The notes under the pieces were generated by a model. It ran no database searches, was not told the origin of the DNA, and was given only the letters and a program-made list of their open reading frames with translations. The translations under genes were made by a program, and so were the position numbers. Shown piece by piece: positions 1 to 6,732 of a stretch of 12,268 nucleotides of DNA. This DNA is from JBMTVN01 sp046047235 (GTDB lineage: Bacteria > Verrucomicrobiota > Verrucomicrobiia > Limisphaerales > JAHDYP01). Location of the stretch: assembly GCA_046047235.1 (NCBI GenBank), contig JBJOII010000126.1:1-12268 (forward strand), read 5' to 3'. Positions within the stretch are counted from its first letter, which is position 1. Every line of letters starts with the position of its first letter.

Positions 1-1
1 C

Positions 2-55
2 GAGCAGTTGGCGGATTTGGTTGAGGAGGTCATTGGGGCTACAGGGTTTCTGTAG
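2..55 (+). CDS. C-terminal tail of an unidentified upstream gene (partial)
   Basis: The window opens in a reading frame that encodes EQLADLVEEVIGATGFL and stops at TAG 53-55. The amphipathic pattern of acidic and aliphatic residues looks like a real protein C-terminus, and the codon choice (ttg, gcg, gag, ggg) matches the genes downstream. Only 17 residues are visible, so no family can be named. It could also be a chance open frame. Confidence 0.35.
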   Translation, partial: EQLADLVEEVIGATGFL

Positions 56-465
56 GAATGCGGCGTTAGTGGGAGTGGTGAACCGGTGGCTTTTAGGAAT
101 GGCGTGCTATAGCGGGTGGTGAAAGGACGAGGGTATAGGGGGATTGGGGGGTGGTGTGAAATTGTGGTGCAGGTAAGGCTGCCCGGGGACTCTGATAGAC
201 CATATTGGTAGTCAGGGGGTTAGCTGGTGGTGGCCTTTTTGACTCTGAGTATTATCCGAAGATATGAATTTTGGCTGGTCGGCGAGAGTTTTTTGGGGTG
301 ATGGGGTCAGGTTTGTTTACGGATGGAGGGTTGTTGTTGGCGGCGGCGGTGAGATACTCCTAAAAAACCCTTGAGATCCGCTGGCTGTTTGGGCAGTTTC
401 GGCGCTTCGCGCAGGGCGGCTGGGCTGGACTGCGTGTTGCCCGGTCCTGTTCTTGGGTCGGCTGG
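56..465. other. Intergenic region upstream of the ATP synthase operon
   Basis: About 410 bases without a convincing gene. Open frames here are very short; the longest ATG frame I followed is 265-375 (36 codons) and its product resembles nothing I know. The stretch is G-rich, for example around 129-156. One AT-richer patch at about 236-275 holds the best promoter candidate. No atpI or atpZ gene, often found just before atpB, is present. It probably serves as the operon's promoter and 5' leader. Confidence 0.6.
239..268 (+). promoter_or_regulatory. Candidate sigma70-type promoter for the atp operon
   Basis: TTGACT (239-244) resembles a -35 box. TATGAA (263-268) lies 18 bases downstream as a poor -10 box (4 of 6 matches to TATAAT). 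It falls in the only AT-rich patch of the leader, about 200 bases before atpB, which would give a long untranslated leader. The assignment rests on motif matching by eye alone. Confidence 0.3.
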
Positions 466-1455
466 ATGTCATTACGCCACATGCGAACAGTAAGAATTCT
501 GGCTTTAGCGGGTTTGATTTTTGGCATGGTCTGTTTCCTGCAGGCCAGCGAGGCGGTGCATTCGGGGCATGACGCCGTTGCTGTGGTGGAGCACGGCGGG
601 GCGGATGTTCATGCTGATACGTCTGCCGATCATGCGCATGCGGAGCATCACGAGTTACCTTTGTATGCGGTGCCGGTGTTCAAGGTTTTGGGCTTGCCGG
701 TGACCAATTCCATGATTGTGACGTGGGTGGTGGCTTTGGCGCTGATCCTGTTTGCGCGGCGGGCGACTCGGCAGCTGCGGGATGTACCGGAGGGTGCTCA
801 GAATTTCTGGGAATGGCTGGTTGAGAGTTTGTATGAGTTTTTGGAGGGGATTGTGGGGTCTGACTTGGTGAAGAAGACCTTTTGGTTTTTCGCGACGATT
901 TTCATTTTTATTCTTTTCACCAACTGGTTCGGGTTGCTTCCCGGGGTGGGGACCGTGGGTTGGAACGTGGAGTTGGCGGATGGGGCGAAGGAGTTTCGGC
1001 CGTTTTTCCGGGGGGCGAACGCTGATCTGAACATGACCTTCGCCATGTCGATGGTGTTCTTTTTCATGTGGACCGTATGGTCGCTGCAGTCCAACGGGGT
1101 GAAGGGTTTTCTGCATCACATTTTTGGGGCGAAGGGGGATACGGCGGGTGCGTTGAAGTTATTGATGATGGTGATCTTCTTCTTGGTTGGTTTCATTGAG
1201 ATTATCTCGATTTTGTTCCGGCCGGTGTCCTTGAGTTTTCGTTTGTTTGGCAACGTTTACGCGGGAGAGAACATGTTGGAGTCCATGGCCAATCTGGTTC
1301 CGGGGTTGTTGCCTTCGGTATTGATACCGATTCCGTTTTATTTTCTGGAGGTGCTGGTGGGCTTAGTGCAGGCGATGGTGTTTATGCTGCTGACGGCGGT
1401 ATTCACTTTGCTGATGTGCAGCCACGACGAGGACCATGGGGAGGCGCACCACTAG
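466..1455 (+). CDS. atpB: F1Fo ATP synthase subunit a
   Basis: Membrane stator subunit that forms the two half-channels for protons beside the c-ring. At 329 residues it is longer than E. coli subunit a (271). Residues 1-28 look like a cleavable signal peptide (basic start, hydrophobic 11-25, then QAS). A His-rich segment follows, with eight His between residues 32 and 62, that would face the periplasm. Membrane helices are visible at about 80-98, 138-157, 189-208, 230-252 and 280-318. The essential Arg is R259 in SLSFRLFGNVYAGE, and Q302 in the last helix matches the conserved Gln of the family. The C-terminus is also His-rich (HDEDHGEAHH). ATG 466 is taken as the start because it gives a better signal peptide; ATG 481 is possible. 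Neither has a clear Shine-Dalgarno. First gene of the operon. Confidence 0.96.
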   Translation: MSLRHMRTVRILALAGLIFGMVCFLQASEAVHSGHDAVAVVEHGGADVHADTSADHAHAEHHELPLYAVPVFKVLGLPVTNSMIVTWVVALALILFARRATRQLRDVPEGAQNFWEWLVESLYEFLEGIVGSDLVKKTFWFFATIFIFILFTNWFGLLPGVGTVGWNVELADGAKEFRPFFRGANADLNMTFAMSMVFFFMWTVWSLQSNGVKGFLHHIFGAKGDTAGALKLLMMVIFFLVGFIEIISILFRPVSLSFRLFGNVYAGENMLESMANLVPGLLPSVLIPIPFYFLEVLVGLVQAMVFMLLTAVFTLLMCSHDEDHGEAHH

Positions 1456-1518
1456 ATTGAGAATTTCGGTTGCCGGACCGTGCCTGGAGCGCGGGGGTGA
1501 CTGGAGACAAACCAAGAG

Positions 1519-1524
1519 AAAGGA
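1519..1524 (+). promoter_or_regulatory. Shine-Dalgarno sequence of atpE
   Basis: AAAGGA lies nine bases before the atpE ATG. It is the only clear Shine-Dalgarno match I find in front of any gene in this operon. It also fixes the atpE start: the frame has a stop at 1498-1500 and no other ATG, GTG or TTG between. Confidence 0.7.
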
Positions 1525-1533
1525 CAGACAAAC

Positions 1534-1722
1534 ATGACAGGCAGTATTCACATCGGTTTGGCTGCGTTGGGCGCTGCCATTGGCGTGGGTCTGATCGGCA
1601 TGAAGGCTTCTGAGGCGGTGGGGCGCAATCCTGGTGCGGCCACCAAGATCCTCGTGCAGGCCATTTTGAGCACGGCTTTCGCTGAAGGTATCGTGTTCTT
1701 TGCCATCTATCTGGCCCAGTAA
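1534..1722 (+). CDS. atpE: F1Fo ATP synthase subunit c (short, proton type)
   Basis: Hairpin subunit of the rotating c-ring, where one carboxylate per subunit carries the translocated ion. Helix 1 spans about residues 5-26 with the Gly-rich GAAIGVGLIG. The polar loop has R31-N32-P33, and helix 2 runs from 36 to the end with the ion-binding E51 in TAFAEG. Na+-type rings need a Gln in helix 1 and a Ser after the Glu; here these are V18 and G52, so proton coupling is inferred. At 62 residues it is shorter than the usual 70-90. Both termini are trimmed, with only 11 residues after the Glu. The upstream stop at 1498 and the Shine-Dalgarno at 1519-1524 exclude a longer ATG, GTG or TTG start. It is followed by a strong hairpin before atpF. 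Confidence 0.95.
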   Translation: MTGSIHIGLAALGAAIGVGLIGMKASEAVGRNPGAATKILVQAILSTAFAEGIVFFAIYLAQ

Positions 1723-1727
1723 GGTTT

Positions 1728-1756
1728 GCGGGGGCCTGGTTAGGCCGGGCTCCCGC
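1728..1756 (+). promoter_or_regulatory. Stable hairpin between atpE and atpF
   Basis: GCGGGGGCCTGG (1728-1739) pairs with CCGGGCTCCCGC (1745-1756) around the loop TTAGG. The stem has twelve base pairs, ten Watson-Crick and two G-U. It starts five bases after the atpE stop and ends 30 bases before the atpF start. The sequence after it is only modestly T-rich (ACTTCTGTTGTTG) with no real U-tract, so it is probably not a full terminator. A role as an mRNA 3'-end stabiliser or processing site for the atpB-atpE segment is inferred. Confidence 0.7.
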
Positions 1757-1786
1757 ACTTCTGTTGTTGTCCTTTGGTAGAAGAGT

Positions 1787-2338
1787 ATGAAGTCGATTTT
1801 AATGTTAGCTGCGGCGAGTGCGGATTCGCCGAATGTTATTCAGGAGATCTCCCGGACCTTCGGGTTGCACCCTGCGAATTTCATTGCGCAGGTGATTAGC
1901 TTTTCGATTGTGGCCTTCCTGCTGCATCGGTTTGCTTACAAGCCCATTTTGAAGACGCTGGAGGATCGGCGGCAGCGGATTGCCGAAAGTTTGGCCAACG
2001 CGGAGAAGATCAAGCAGGAGCTGGCGAAGGCGGAGGCCGCTCGGGATGAGATTTTGCAGAAGGCAGGGGTTCAGGCCAACCAGTTGATTGAGGAAGCTCG
2101 TGCGGCGGCTGCGCGGGTGCAGGAGCAGGAGACTCAGAAGGCTGTTGCGGCGGCGGAGCAGATTATTGCGAAGGCGCGGGAGGCTGCGGCGGCGGATCAT
2201 GCCCGTATGCTGGCTGAGTTGAAGAGTGAAATTGGCCAATTGGTGGTTCGGACCACGGCGCAGGTGGCTGGCAAGGTCTTGACTGAGGCCGATCAGCGTC
2301 GGTTGGTGGAGGAAGCGAACAAGGAGCTGGCGGCCTGA
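1787..2338 (+). CDS. atpF: F1Fo ATP synthase subunit b
   Basis: Peripheral stalk subunit that ties the membrane a subunit to F1 through delta. A short N-terminal segment precedes FGLHPANFIAQVISF, and a single membrane helix lies at about residues 31-48. The usual YKPIL turn and the start of a long charged coiled coil (DRRQRIAESL...) follow, rich in Ala, Glu, Lys and Gln, to about residue 160. The family signature is strong and the 183-residue length is close to normal (156-180). The start at ATG 1787 has only a weak upstream purine stretch (GGTAGAAGAG); ATG 1802 is a possible internal alternative. There is one b gene and no b' paralogue, so a b2 homodimer is inferred. Confidence 0.95.
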   Translation: MKSILMLAAASADSPNVIQEISRTFGLHPANFIAQVISFSIVAFLLHRFAYKPILKTLEDRRQRIAESLANAEKIKQELAKAEAARDEILQKAGVQANQLIEEARAAAARVQEQETQKAVAAAEQIIAKAREAAAADHARMLAELKSEIGQLVVRTTAQVAGKVLTEADQRRLVEEANKELAA

Positions 2339-2377
2339 AGTTGCGGGGCGTTTGCCTAGAGAATTTGAGACGCTAGC

Positions 2378-2770
2378 ATGAGGATTTCGAAACAGGCCAG
2401 ACGGGACGCGAAGGAGCTCTTCAGAGTTTGCCAGGTAGACGGCTTGCTGGATGAGAGTCGCGTGCGTTCTGTGGTGGGGAAGGTTTTGGAGGGCAAGCCA
2501 CGGGGTTATTTGGCGACACTGCATTATTTCCAGCGGTTGGTGAAGCTGGAGGTGGAGCGTCGCACGGCGCGCGTGGAGAGTGCCCAGGAGTTGCCAGCGG
2601 ATTTGCGGGATGCGGTGCAGGGTAGTTTGGAGGCCCGGTATGGGCGTGGGTTGCAGGTGCAGTATACGACTCAACCGGAGTTGGTGGCTGGGATGCGTGT
2701 ACGGGTTGGAAGTGATGTTTTTGACGGCAGCGTTTCGGGCCGTTTACAGGATTTGAAATCGAGTTTTTAA
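2378..2770 (+). CDS. atpH: F1Fo ATP synthase subunit delta (compact form)
   Basis: Delta (OSCP) caps the F1 crown and joins it to the b stalk. The C-terminal signature is clear at residues 105-130 (GMRVRVGSDVFDGSVSGRL). The segment before it, including YLATLHYFQRLVKLEVE, matches the later helices and strands of the family. The whole protein is only 130 residues against 177 in E. coli. By eye, the missing part (roughly 40-45 residues) lies early in the N-terminal helical domain, between the first helix (RRDAKELFRVC) and the VVGKVLEGK region. The reading frame is intact and the position in the operon is canonical, so it is probably functional. A 39-bp gap separates it from atpF, with no strong Shine-Dalgarno. 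Confidence 0.9.
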   Translation: MRISKQARRDAKELFRVCQVDGLLDESRVRSVVGKVLEGKPRGYLATLHYFQRLVKLEVERRTARVESAQELPADLRDAVQGSLEARYGRGLQVQYTTQPELVAGMRVRVGSDVFDGSVSGRLQDLKSSF

Positions 2771-2810
2771 CAGTAGAGTTGATTCTTCATAGATCGAACC
2801 CAGTTCTCCC

Positions 2811-4343
2811 ATGAGTAACTTGCTTCAGGAAATCGAGGCGCAGATAACCGGCGCGAAGACGGCGGTCGCCAAACACAACGTCGGAACGGTCCGAGAGATT
2901 AGCGATGGTGTCGCGAAGATCGAGGGTCTGACTGATGCGATGTACAACGAGATGTTGGACTTTGGCGATGGTGTGACGGGGTTGGCGCTCAACTTGGAAG
3001 AGACCGAGGTGGGTGCGATTATTCTGGGTGATTTCACGGGTGTGCGTGAGGGTCAAGAGGTTCGTACGACTGGCAGGTTGTTACAGGTGCCGGTAGGCAA
3101 GGGGTTGTTGGGTCGGGTGGTGAACACCCTGGGTGAGCCGGTGGACGGCAAGGGGCCGATCCAGAGCGAGGCTTCCTATCCGGTGGAGAAGATTGCGCCG
3201 GGCATCATCAAGCGTCGTTCCGTGAGCCAGCCGATGCAGACGGGCATCATGGCGGTGGACGCGATGATTCCGATTGGTCGTGGTCAGCGCGAGCTGATTA
3301 TTGGTGACCGGTCGACGGGCAAGACGACCATTGCGATTGACACGATCATCAACAATGCGCGTTTGAACAAGGCGGCGGAGGAGTCGGGTGACAAGGAACA
3401 TCGTCCCCTGTATTCGATTTACGTGGCGATTGGGCAGAAGCAATCGAACATTGCGAACGTGGTGAACGTATTGGAGAAGAACGGTGCGTTGCCCTACACG
3501 GTTATTGTGGTGGCCTCGGCGTCGGATTCTGCCACCAACCAGTATTTGGCTCCGTTTGCGGGTTGTGCCATTGGTGAGTGGTTCATGGACAACGGCATGG
3601 ACGCCTTGATTATTTTCGATGATTTGTCCAAGCACGCGGTGGCCTACCGTCAGGTGTCGCTGGTGTTGAAGCGCCCTTCGGGTCGCGAGGCGTTCCCCGG
3701 GGATGTGTTTTATTTGCACAGCCGGTTATTGGAGCGATCTGCGCGGTTGAACGAGGAGAGCGGCAATGGTTCGTTGACGGCATTGCCGATCATTGAGACT
3801 CAGGCGGGCGACGTTTCGGCCTACATTCCGACGAACGTGATTTCGATTACGGACGGTCAGATTTATCTGGAGACGGACTTGTTTTACCAGGGTGTTCGGC
3901 CGGCTATTTCCGTTGGTTTGTCGGTATCGCGGGTAGGGTCTGCTGCGCAGGTGAAGGCGATGAAGCAGGTGGCGGGTCGCATTAAGGGTGATTTGGCCCA
4001 GTTCCGTGAATTGGCGGCGTTTGCGCAGTTTGGTTCGGATTTGGACGCCAAGACGGTGGCGATGTTGGAGCGGGGCAAGCGGATTGTGGAGGTGTTCAAG
4101 CAGCCGCAGTACAACCCGATCACGACTGAGCAGCAGGTGGCGGCGTTGTGGACGGTTCAGAACGGGTTTTTGGACGACGTTGCTGCGGAGAAGATCAAGG
4201 ATTTCCAGACCAAGCTGTCTGATTTTCTGGTGACGCGGAAGGCGGATTTGTTGACGCGGATTGCCAATGAGAAGGCTTTGAACGACGAGTTGACGGCGGC
4301 TTTGAAGGGCGCTGTGACGGAGTTCAAGCAGAGCTATCGCTAA
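2811..4343 (+). CDS. atpA: F1 ATP synthase subunit alpha
   Basis: Regulatory nucleotide-binding subunit of the alpha3beta3 hexamer. At 510 residues it has the normal length. The order is an N-terminal beta-barrel (about 25-95), a nucleotide-binding domain with the P-loop GDRSTGKT at 165-172, and a C-terminal helical domain. The arginine-finger segment SVSRVGSAAQVKAMKQVAG is present and typical. The P-loop has Ser at 168 where most alpha subunits have Gln (GDRQTGKT). Start ATG 2811 gives the usual N-terminus; CTCCC stands directly in front of it and no Shine-Dalgarno is visible. The gap to atpH is 40 bp. Confidence 0.98.
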   Translation: MSNLLQEIEAQITGAKTAVAKHNVGTVREISDGVAKIEGLTDAMYNEMLDFGDGVTGLALNLEETEVGAIILGDFTGVREGQEVRTTGRLLQVPVGKGLLGRVVNTLGEPVDGKGPIQSEASYPVEKIAPGIIKRRSVSQPMQTGIMAVDAMIPIGRGQRELIIGDRSTGKTTIAIDTIINNARLNKAAEESGDKEHRPLYSIYVAIGQKQSNIANVVNVLEKNGALPYTVIVVASASDSATNQYLAPFAGCAIGEWFMDNGMDALIIFDDLSKHAVAYRQVSLVLKRPSGREAFPGDVFYLHSRLLERSARLNEESGNGSLTALPIIETQAGDVSAYIPTNVISITDGQIYLETDLFYQGVRPAISVGLSVSRVGSAAQVKAMKQVAGRIKGDLAQFRELAAFAQFGSDLDAKTVAMLERGKRIVEVFKQPQYNPITTEQQVAALWTVQNGFLDDVAAEKIKDFQTKLSDFLVTRKADLLTRIANEKALNDELTAALKGAVTEFKQSYR

Positions 4344-4359
4344 GCCCATTTAAGCCCAT
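4341..4359 (+). repeat. Short direct repeat joining the atpA stop and the atpG start
   Basis: TAAGCCCAT occurs twice with a ten-base period (4341-4349 and 4351-4359). The first copy begins with the atpA stop codon TAA. The second ends in the first two bases of the atpG ATG. It is a local duplication of the stop-start junction, and it leaves atpG without a purine-rich ribosome binding site. Confidence 0.7.
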
Positions 4360-5239
4360 GCCCAGCACGCGCGATATCCGCCGGCGGATTAAGTCGGTCA
4401 AGAACACTTCGCAGATCACGAAGGCCATGCAGATGGTGGCTTCGTCGAAGATGCAGAAGGCTCAGCAGGCTGCTGTGCGCGGCCGGCCTTTTGCGGAGAT
4501 GGCGAATCTGGTGATGGACCATGCGGCCGAGGGCGCGGAGGATTTTACGCATCCGTTGTTGGAGGAGCGGGAGGTGCACAAGAAGGCCGTGATTGTTGTG
4601 AGCACGGACAAGGGGTTGTGCGGTGCGTTGAATGCGAATTTGCTTCGTGAATTGTCGCGTTATGACAATGCGACGACGCAGTTTGTTGCGGTGGGTCGCA
4701 AGGCGGCGCAGTTTTTAGCGCGGACGAAGAGGCGTTTGGTGGCGGAGTATACGTATCGTGACATTCCGACCTTTGGTGAGTGTCAGGCTATTGCGAAGTG
4801 TGCGCGCGAGTTGTTTATCAACCGCGAGGCCGACCAGGTGGACATTGTGTTCAGCAAGTTTATCAACACCTTGTCGCAGAAGCCTGAAGTCAGGCAGTTG
4901 CTGCCATTGAACCGGGACGCGAGTTTGACGACGGGGGTGGGTCGTGATGCCAGTCAGCCGGAGAAGACGGACACGAGCCGGGTGCAGTATTTATTTGAGC
5001 CTGGGGCTGGGGCGGTGATGGAGATGTTGATGAGCGTTTTCCTGGATTTTCAGGTGATGCAGGTGTTGCTGGAGTCGAAGGCCAGTGAGCATAGTGCGCG
5101 GATGGTGGCGATGAAGAATGCCACGGACAATGCGAAGCAACTGATCAAGGATTTGACTTTGGAGTATAACAAGTTACGTCAGGCGAACATTACCAAGGAA
5201 TTGTTGGAGATCAGCAGTGCGGCGATGGCGTTGGGTTGA
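4358..5239 (+). CDS. atpG: F1 ATP synthase subunit gamma
   Basis: Central rotor shaft of F1. The 293-residue length fits the family. The N-terminal coiled-coil helix is typical (STRDIRRRIKSVKNTSQITKAMQMVASSKM), as are the middle STDKGLCGALN segment and the C-terminal helix SARMVAMKNATDNAKQLI through NITKELLEISSAAMAL. No Cys-bearing redox insertion of the chloroplast kind is seen. Start ATG 4358 lies 14 bases after the atpA stop with CCC directly before it and no Shine-Dalgarno, so translational coupling to atpA is likely. Confidence 0.97.
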   Translation: MPSTRDIRRRIKSVKNTSQITKAMQMVASSKMQKAQQAAVRGRPFAEMANLVMDHAAEGAEDFTHPLLEEREVHKKAVIVVSTDKGLCGALNANLLRELSRYDNATTQFVAVGRKAAQFLARTKRRLVAEYTYRDIPTFGECQAIAKCARELFINREADQVDIVFSKFINTLSQKPEVRQLLPLNRDASLTTGVGRDASQPEKTDTSRVQYLFEPGAGAVMEMLMSVFLDFQVMQVLLESKASEHSARMVAMKNATDNAKQLIKDLTLEYNKLRQANITKELLEISSAAMALG

Positions 5240-5279
5240 TTTTAGAGACAGAGAAGATTTTTCAAACGGAACTCTTCAG

Positions 5280-6692
5280 ATGAACAAAGGCAAAATCGTT
5301 CAAATTATCGGTCCCGTGGTGGACGTCGAATTCCAGGCGGGCCAGCTTCCTGCGTTGTACAACGCGCTGGTTATCGAGTATGAGTTGCCGTTGCGCGGCA
5401 AGACCAAGCTGGTGCTCGAGGTGCAGCAGCACTTGGGTGACAACTGGGTGCGTGCGGTTGCGATGTCGACTACTGACGGCTTGAAGCGTGGCTTTGAGGT
5501 AGAGGACACGGGGGCGCCGATCAGCATGCCTGTGGGTGACGGGATCATGGGGCGGGTGTTCAACGTGACGGGTGATGCGGTGGACGAGCGGGGGCCGGTG
5601 GTGGCGGACAAGCGTTATCCGATTCATCGTGCGGCGCCTTCCTTGGTGGACCAATCGACCACGCCGCAGATTTTGACGACCGGCATTAAGGTGATTGACC
5701 TGATTTGTCCCTTTTTGAAGGGTGGCAAAGTGGGTGCGTTTGGTGGTGCGGGTGTGGGCAAGACTGTTGTGATCATGGAGTTGATCAACAACATTGCGAA
5801 GCTGCACGGTGGTGTTTCGGTGTTTGCGGGTGTGGGTGAGCGGACTCGTGAGGGGAACGATCTTTACAACGAAATGTCCGAGGCTGGGGTTATCAACCAG
5901 AAGGACTTGAGCAAGTCAAAGATTGCGTTGGTATACGGCCAGATGAACGAGCCGCCCGGAGCGCGTTTGCGTGTGGCGTTGTCGGGTCTGGCGGTGACGG
6001 AGTATTTCCGCGACGAGCGCAACCAGGACGTGTTGTTGTTTGTGGACAATATTTTCCGTTTCTCCCAGGCGGGTTCCGAGGTGTCTGCCTTGCTGGGTCG
6101 CACGCCGAGCGCGGTGGGTTATCAACCTACGTTGGCTGCGGAGATGGGTGATTTGCAGGAGCGGATTACGTCTACCACGAAGGGGTCGATTACGTCGTTC
6201 CAGGCGGTTTATGTGCCGGCGGACGATTTGACTGACCCGGCGCCGGCGACGACCTTTGCGCATTTGGATGCGACCATTGTGTTGGAGCGTTCGATTGCTG
6301 AGTTGGGCATTTACCCTGCGGTGGATCCGTTATCGTCGACTTCGCGTGCTTTGGCTCCTGAGATTGTGGGTGAAGAGCATTACGAGGTGGCGCGTGGTGT
6401 GCAGCGGGTATTGCAGCGTTACAAGGATTTGCAGGACATCATTGCGATTCTGGGTATGGACGAGTTGTCGCCTGACGACAAGCTGACCGTGTTCCGGGCG
6501 CGCAAGATTCAGCGGTTCCTGAGCCAGCCGTTTTCGGTGGCAGAGGTCTTCACGGGGCGTTCGGGCAAGCAGGTGCCTGTGGCCGACACGGTGAAGGGCT
6601 TCAAGGAGATCCTTGAGGGCAAGCACGATGATGTGCCGGAGGCCAACTTCTACATGAAGGGTGGCATTGACGAGATTCACCAGGACAGCTGA
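5280..6692 (+). CDS. atpD: F1 ATP synthase subunit beta (catalytic)
   Basis: Catalytic subunit that makes ATP at the alpha-beta interfaces. The 470-residue length is normal (E. coli 460). P-loop GGAGVGKT is at residues 155-162, the catalytic Glu lies in GVGERTREGNDLYNEM, and the FVDNIFRF Walker B region and AGSEVSALLGR are present. The lever motif, DELSEED in E. coli, reads DELSPDD at 394-400. The frame is open from ATG 5217 inside atpG. ATG 5280 is chosen because it begins the conserved MNKGKIVQIIGPVVDVEF N-terminus and the upstream extension looks unrelated. A weak CGGA lies nine bases before it. The gap from the atpG stop is 40 bp. Confidence 0.98.
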   Translation: MNKGKIVQIIGPVVDVEFQAGQLPALYNALVIEYELPLRGKTKLVLEVQQHLGDNWVRAVAMSTTDGLKRGFEVEDTGAPISMPVGDGIMGRVFNVTGDAVDERGPVVADKRYPIHRAAPSLVDQSTTPQILTTGIKVIDLICPFLKGGKVGAFGGAGVGKTVVIMELINNIAKLHGGVSVFAGVGERTREGNDLYNEMSEAGVINQKDLSKSKIALVYGQMNEPPGARLRVALSGLAVTEYFRDERNQDVLLFVDNIFRFSQAGSEVSALLGRTPSAVGYQPTLAAEMGDLQERITSTTKGSITSFQAVYVPADDLTDPAPATTFAHLDATIVLERSIAELGIYPAVDPLSSTSRALAPEIVGEEHYEVARGVQRVLQRYKDLQDIIAILGMDELSPDDKLTVFRARKIQRFLSQPFSVAEVFTGRSGKQVPVADTVKGFKEILEGKHDDVPEANFYMKGGIDEIHQDS

Positions 6693-6732
6693 TTCGGGTG
6701 AGTGGAGCTGACGGACGAGATACACGACTGCC

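Noticed and set aside
129..156. A G-rich stretch in the leader considered as a G-quadruplex.
   Set aside because: Only three runs of three or more G fall within short loops; the fourth run is only two G, so it misses the standard pattern.
191..240. A possible terminator for the upstream gene ending in a T-run at 236-240.
   Set aside because: I could not pair a stable stem directly before the T-run; only a four-base ACCA/TGGT stem is visible further upstream.
265..375. A 36-codon + strand frame in the leader of the operon.
   Set aside because: No ribosome binding site, no hydrophobic segments as in AtpI or AtpZ, and no familiar motif.
5217..5279. An earlier ATG for atpD that would overlap atpG and add 21 residues.
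   Set aside because: The added residues (MRRWRWVDFRD...) are unlike any beta-subunit N-terminus, while ATG 5280 starts the conserved MNKGKIVQIIGPVV.
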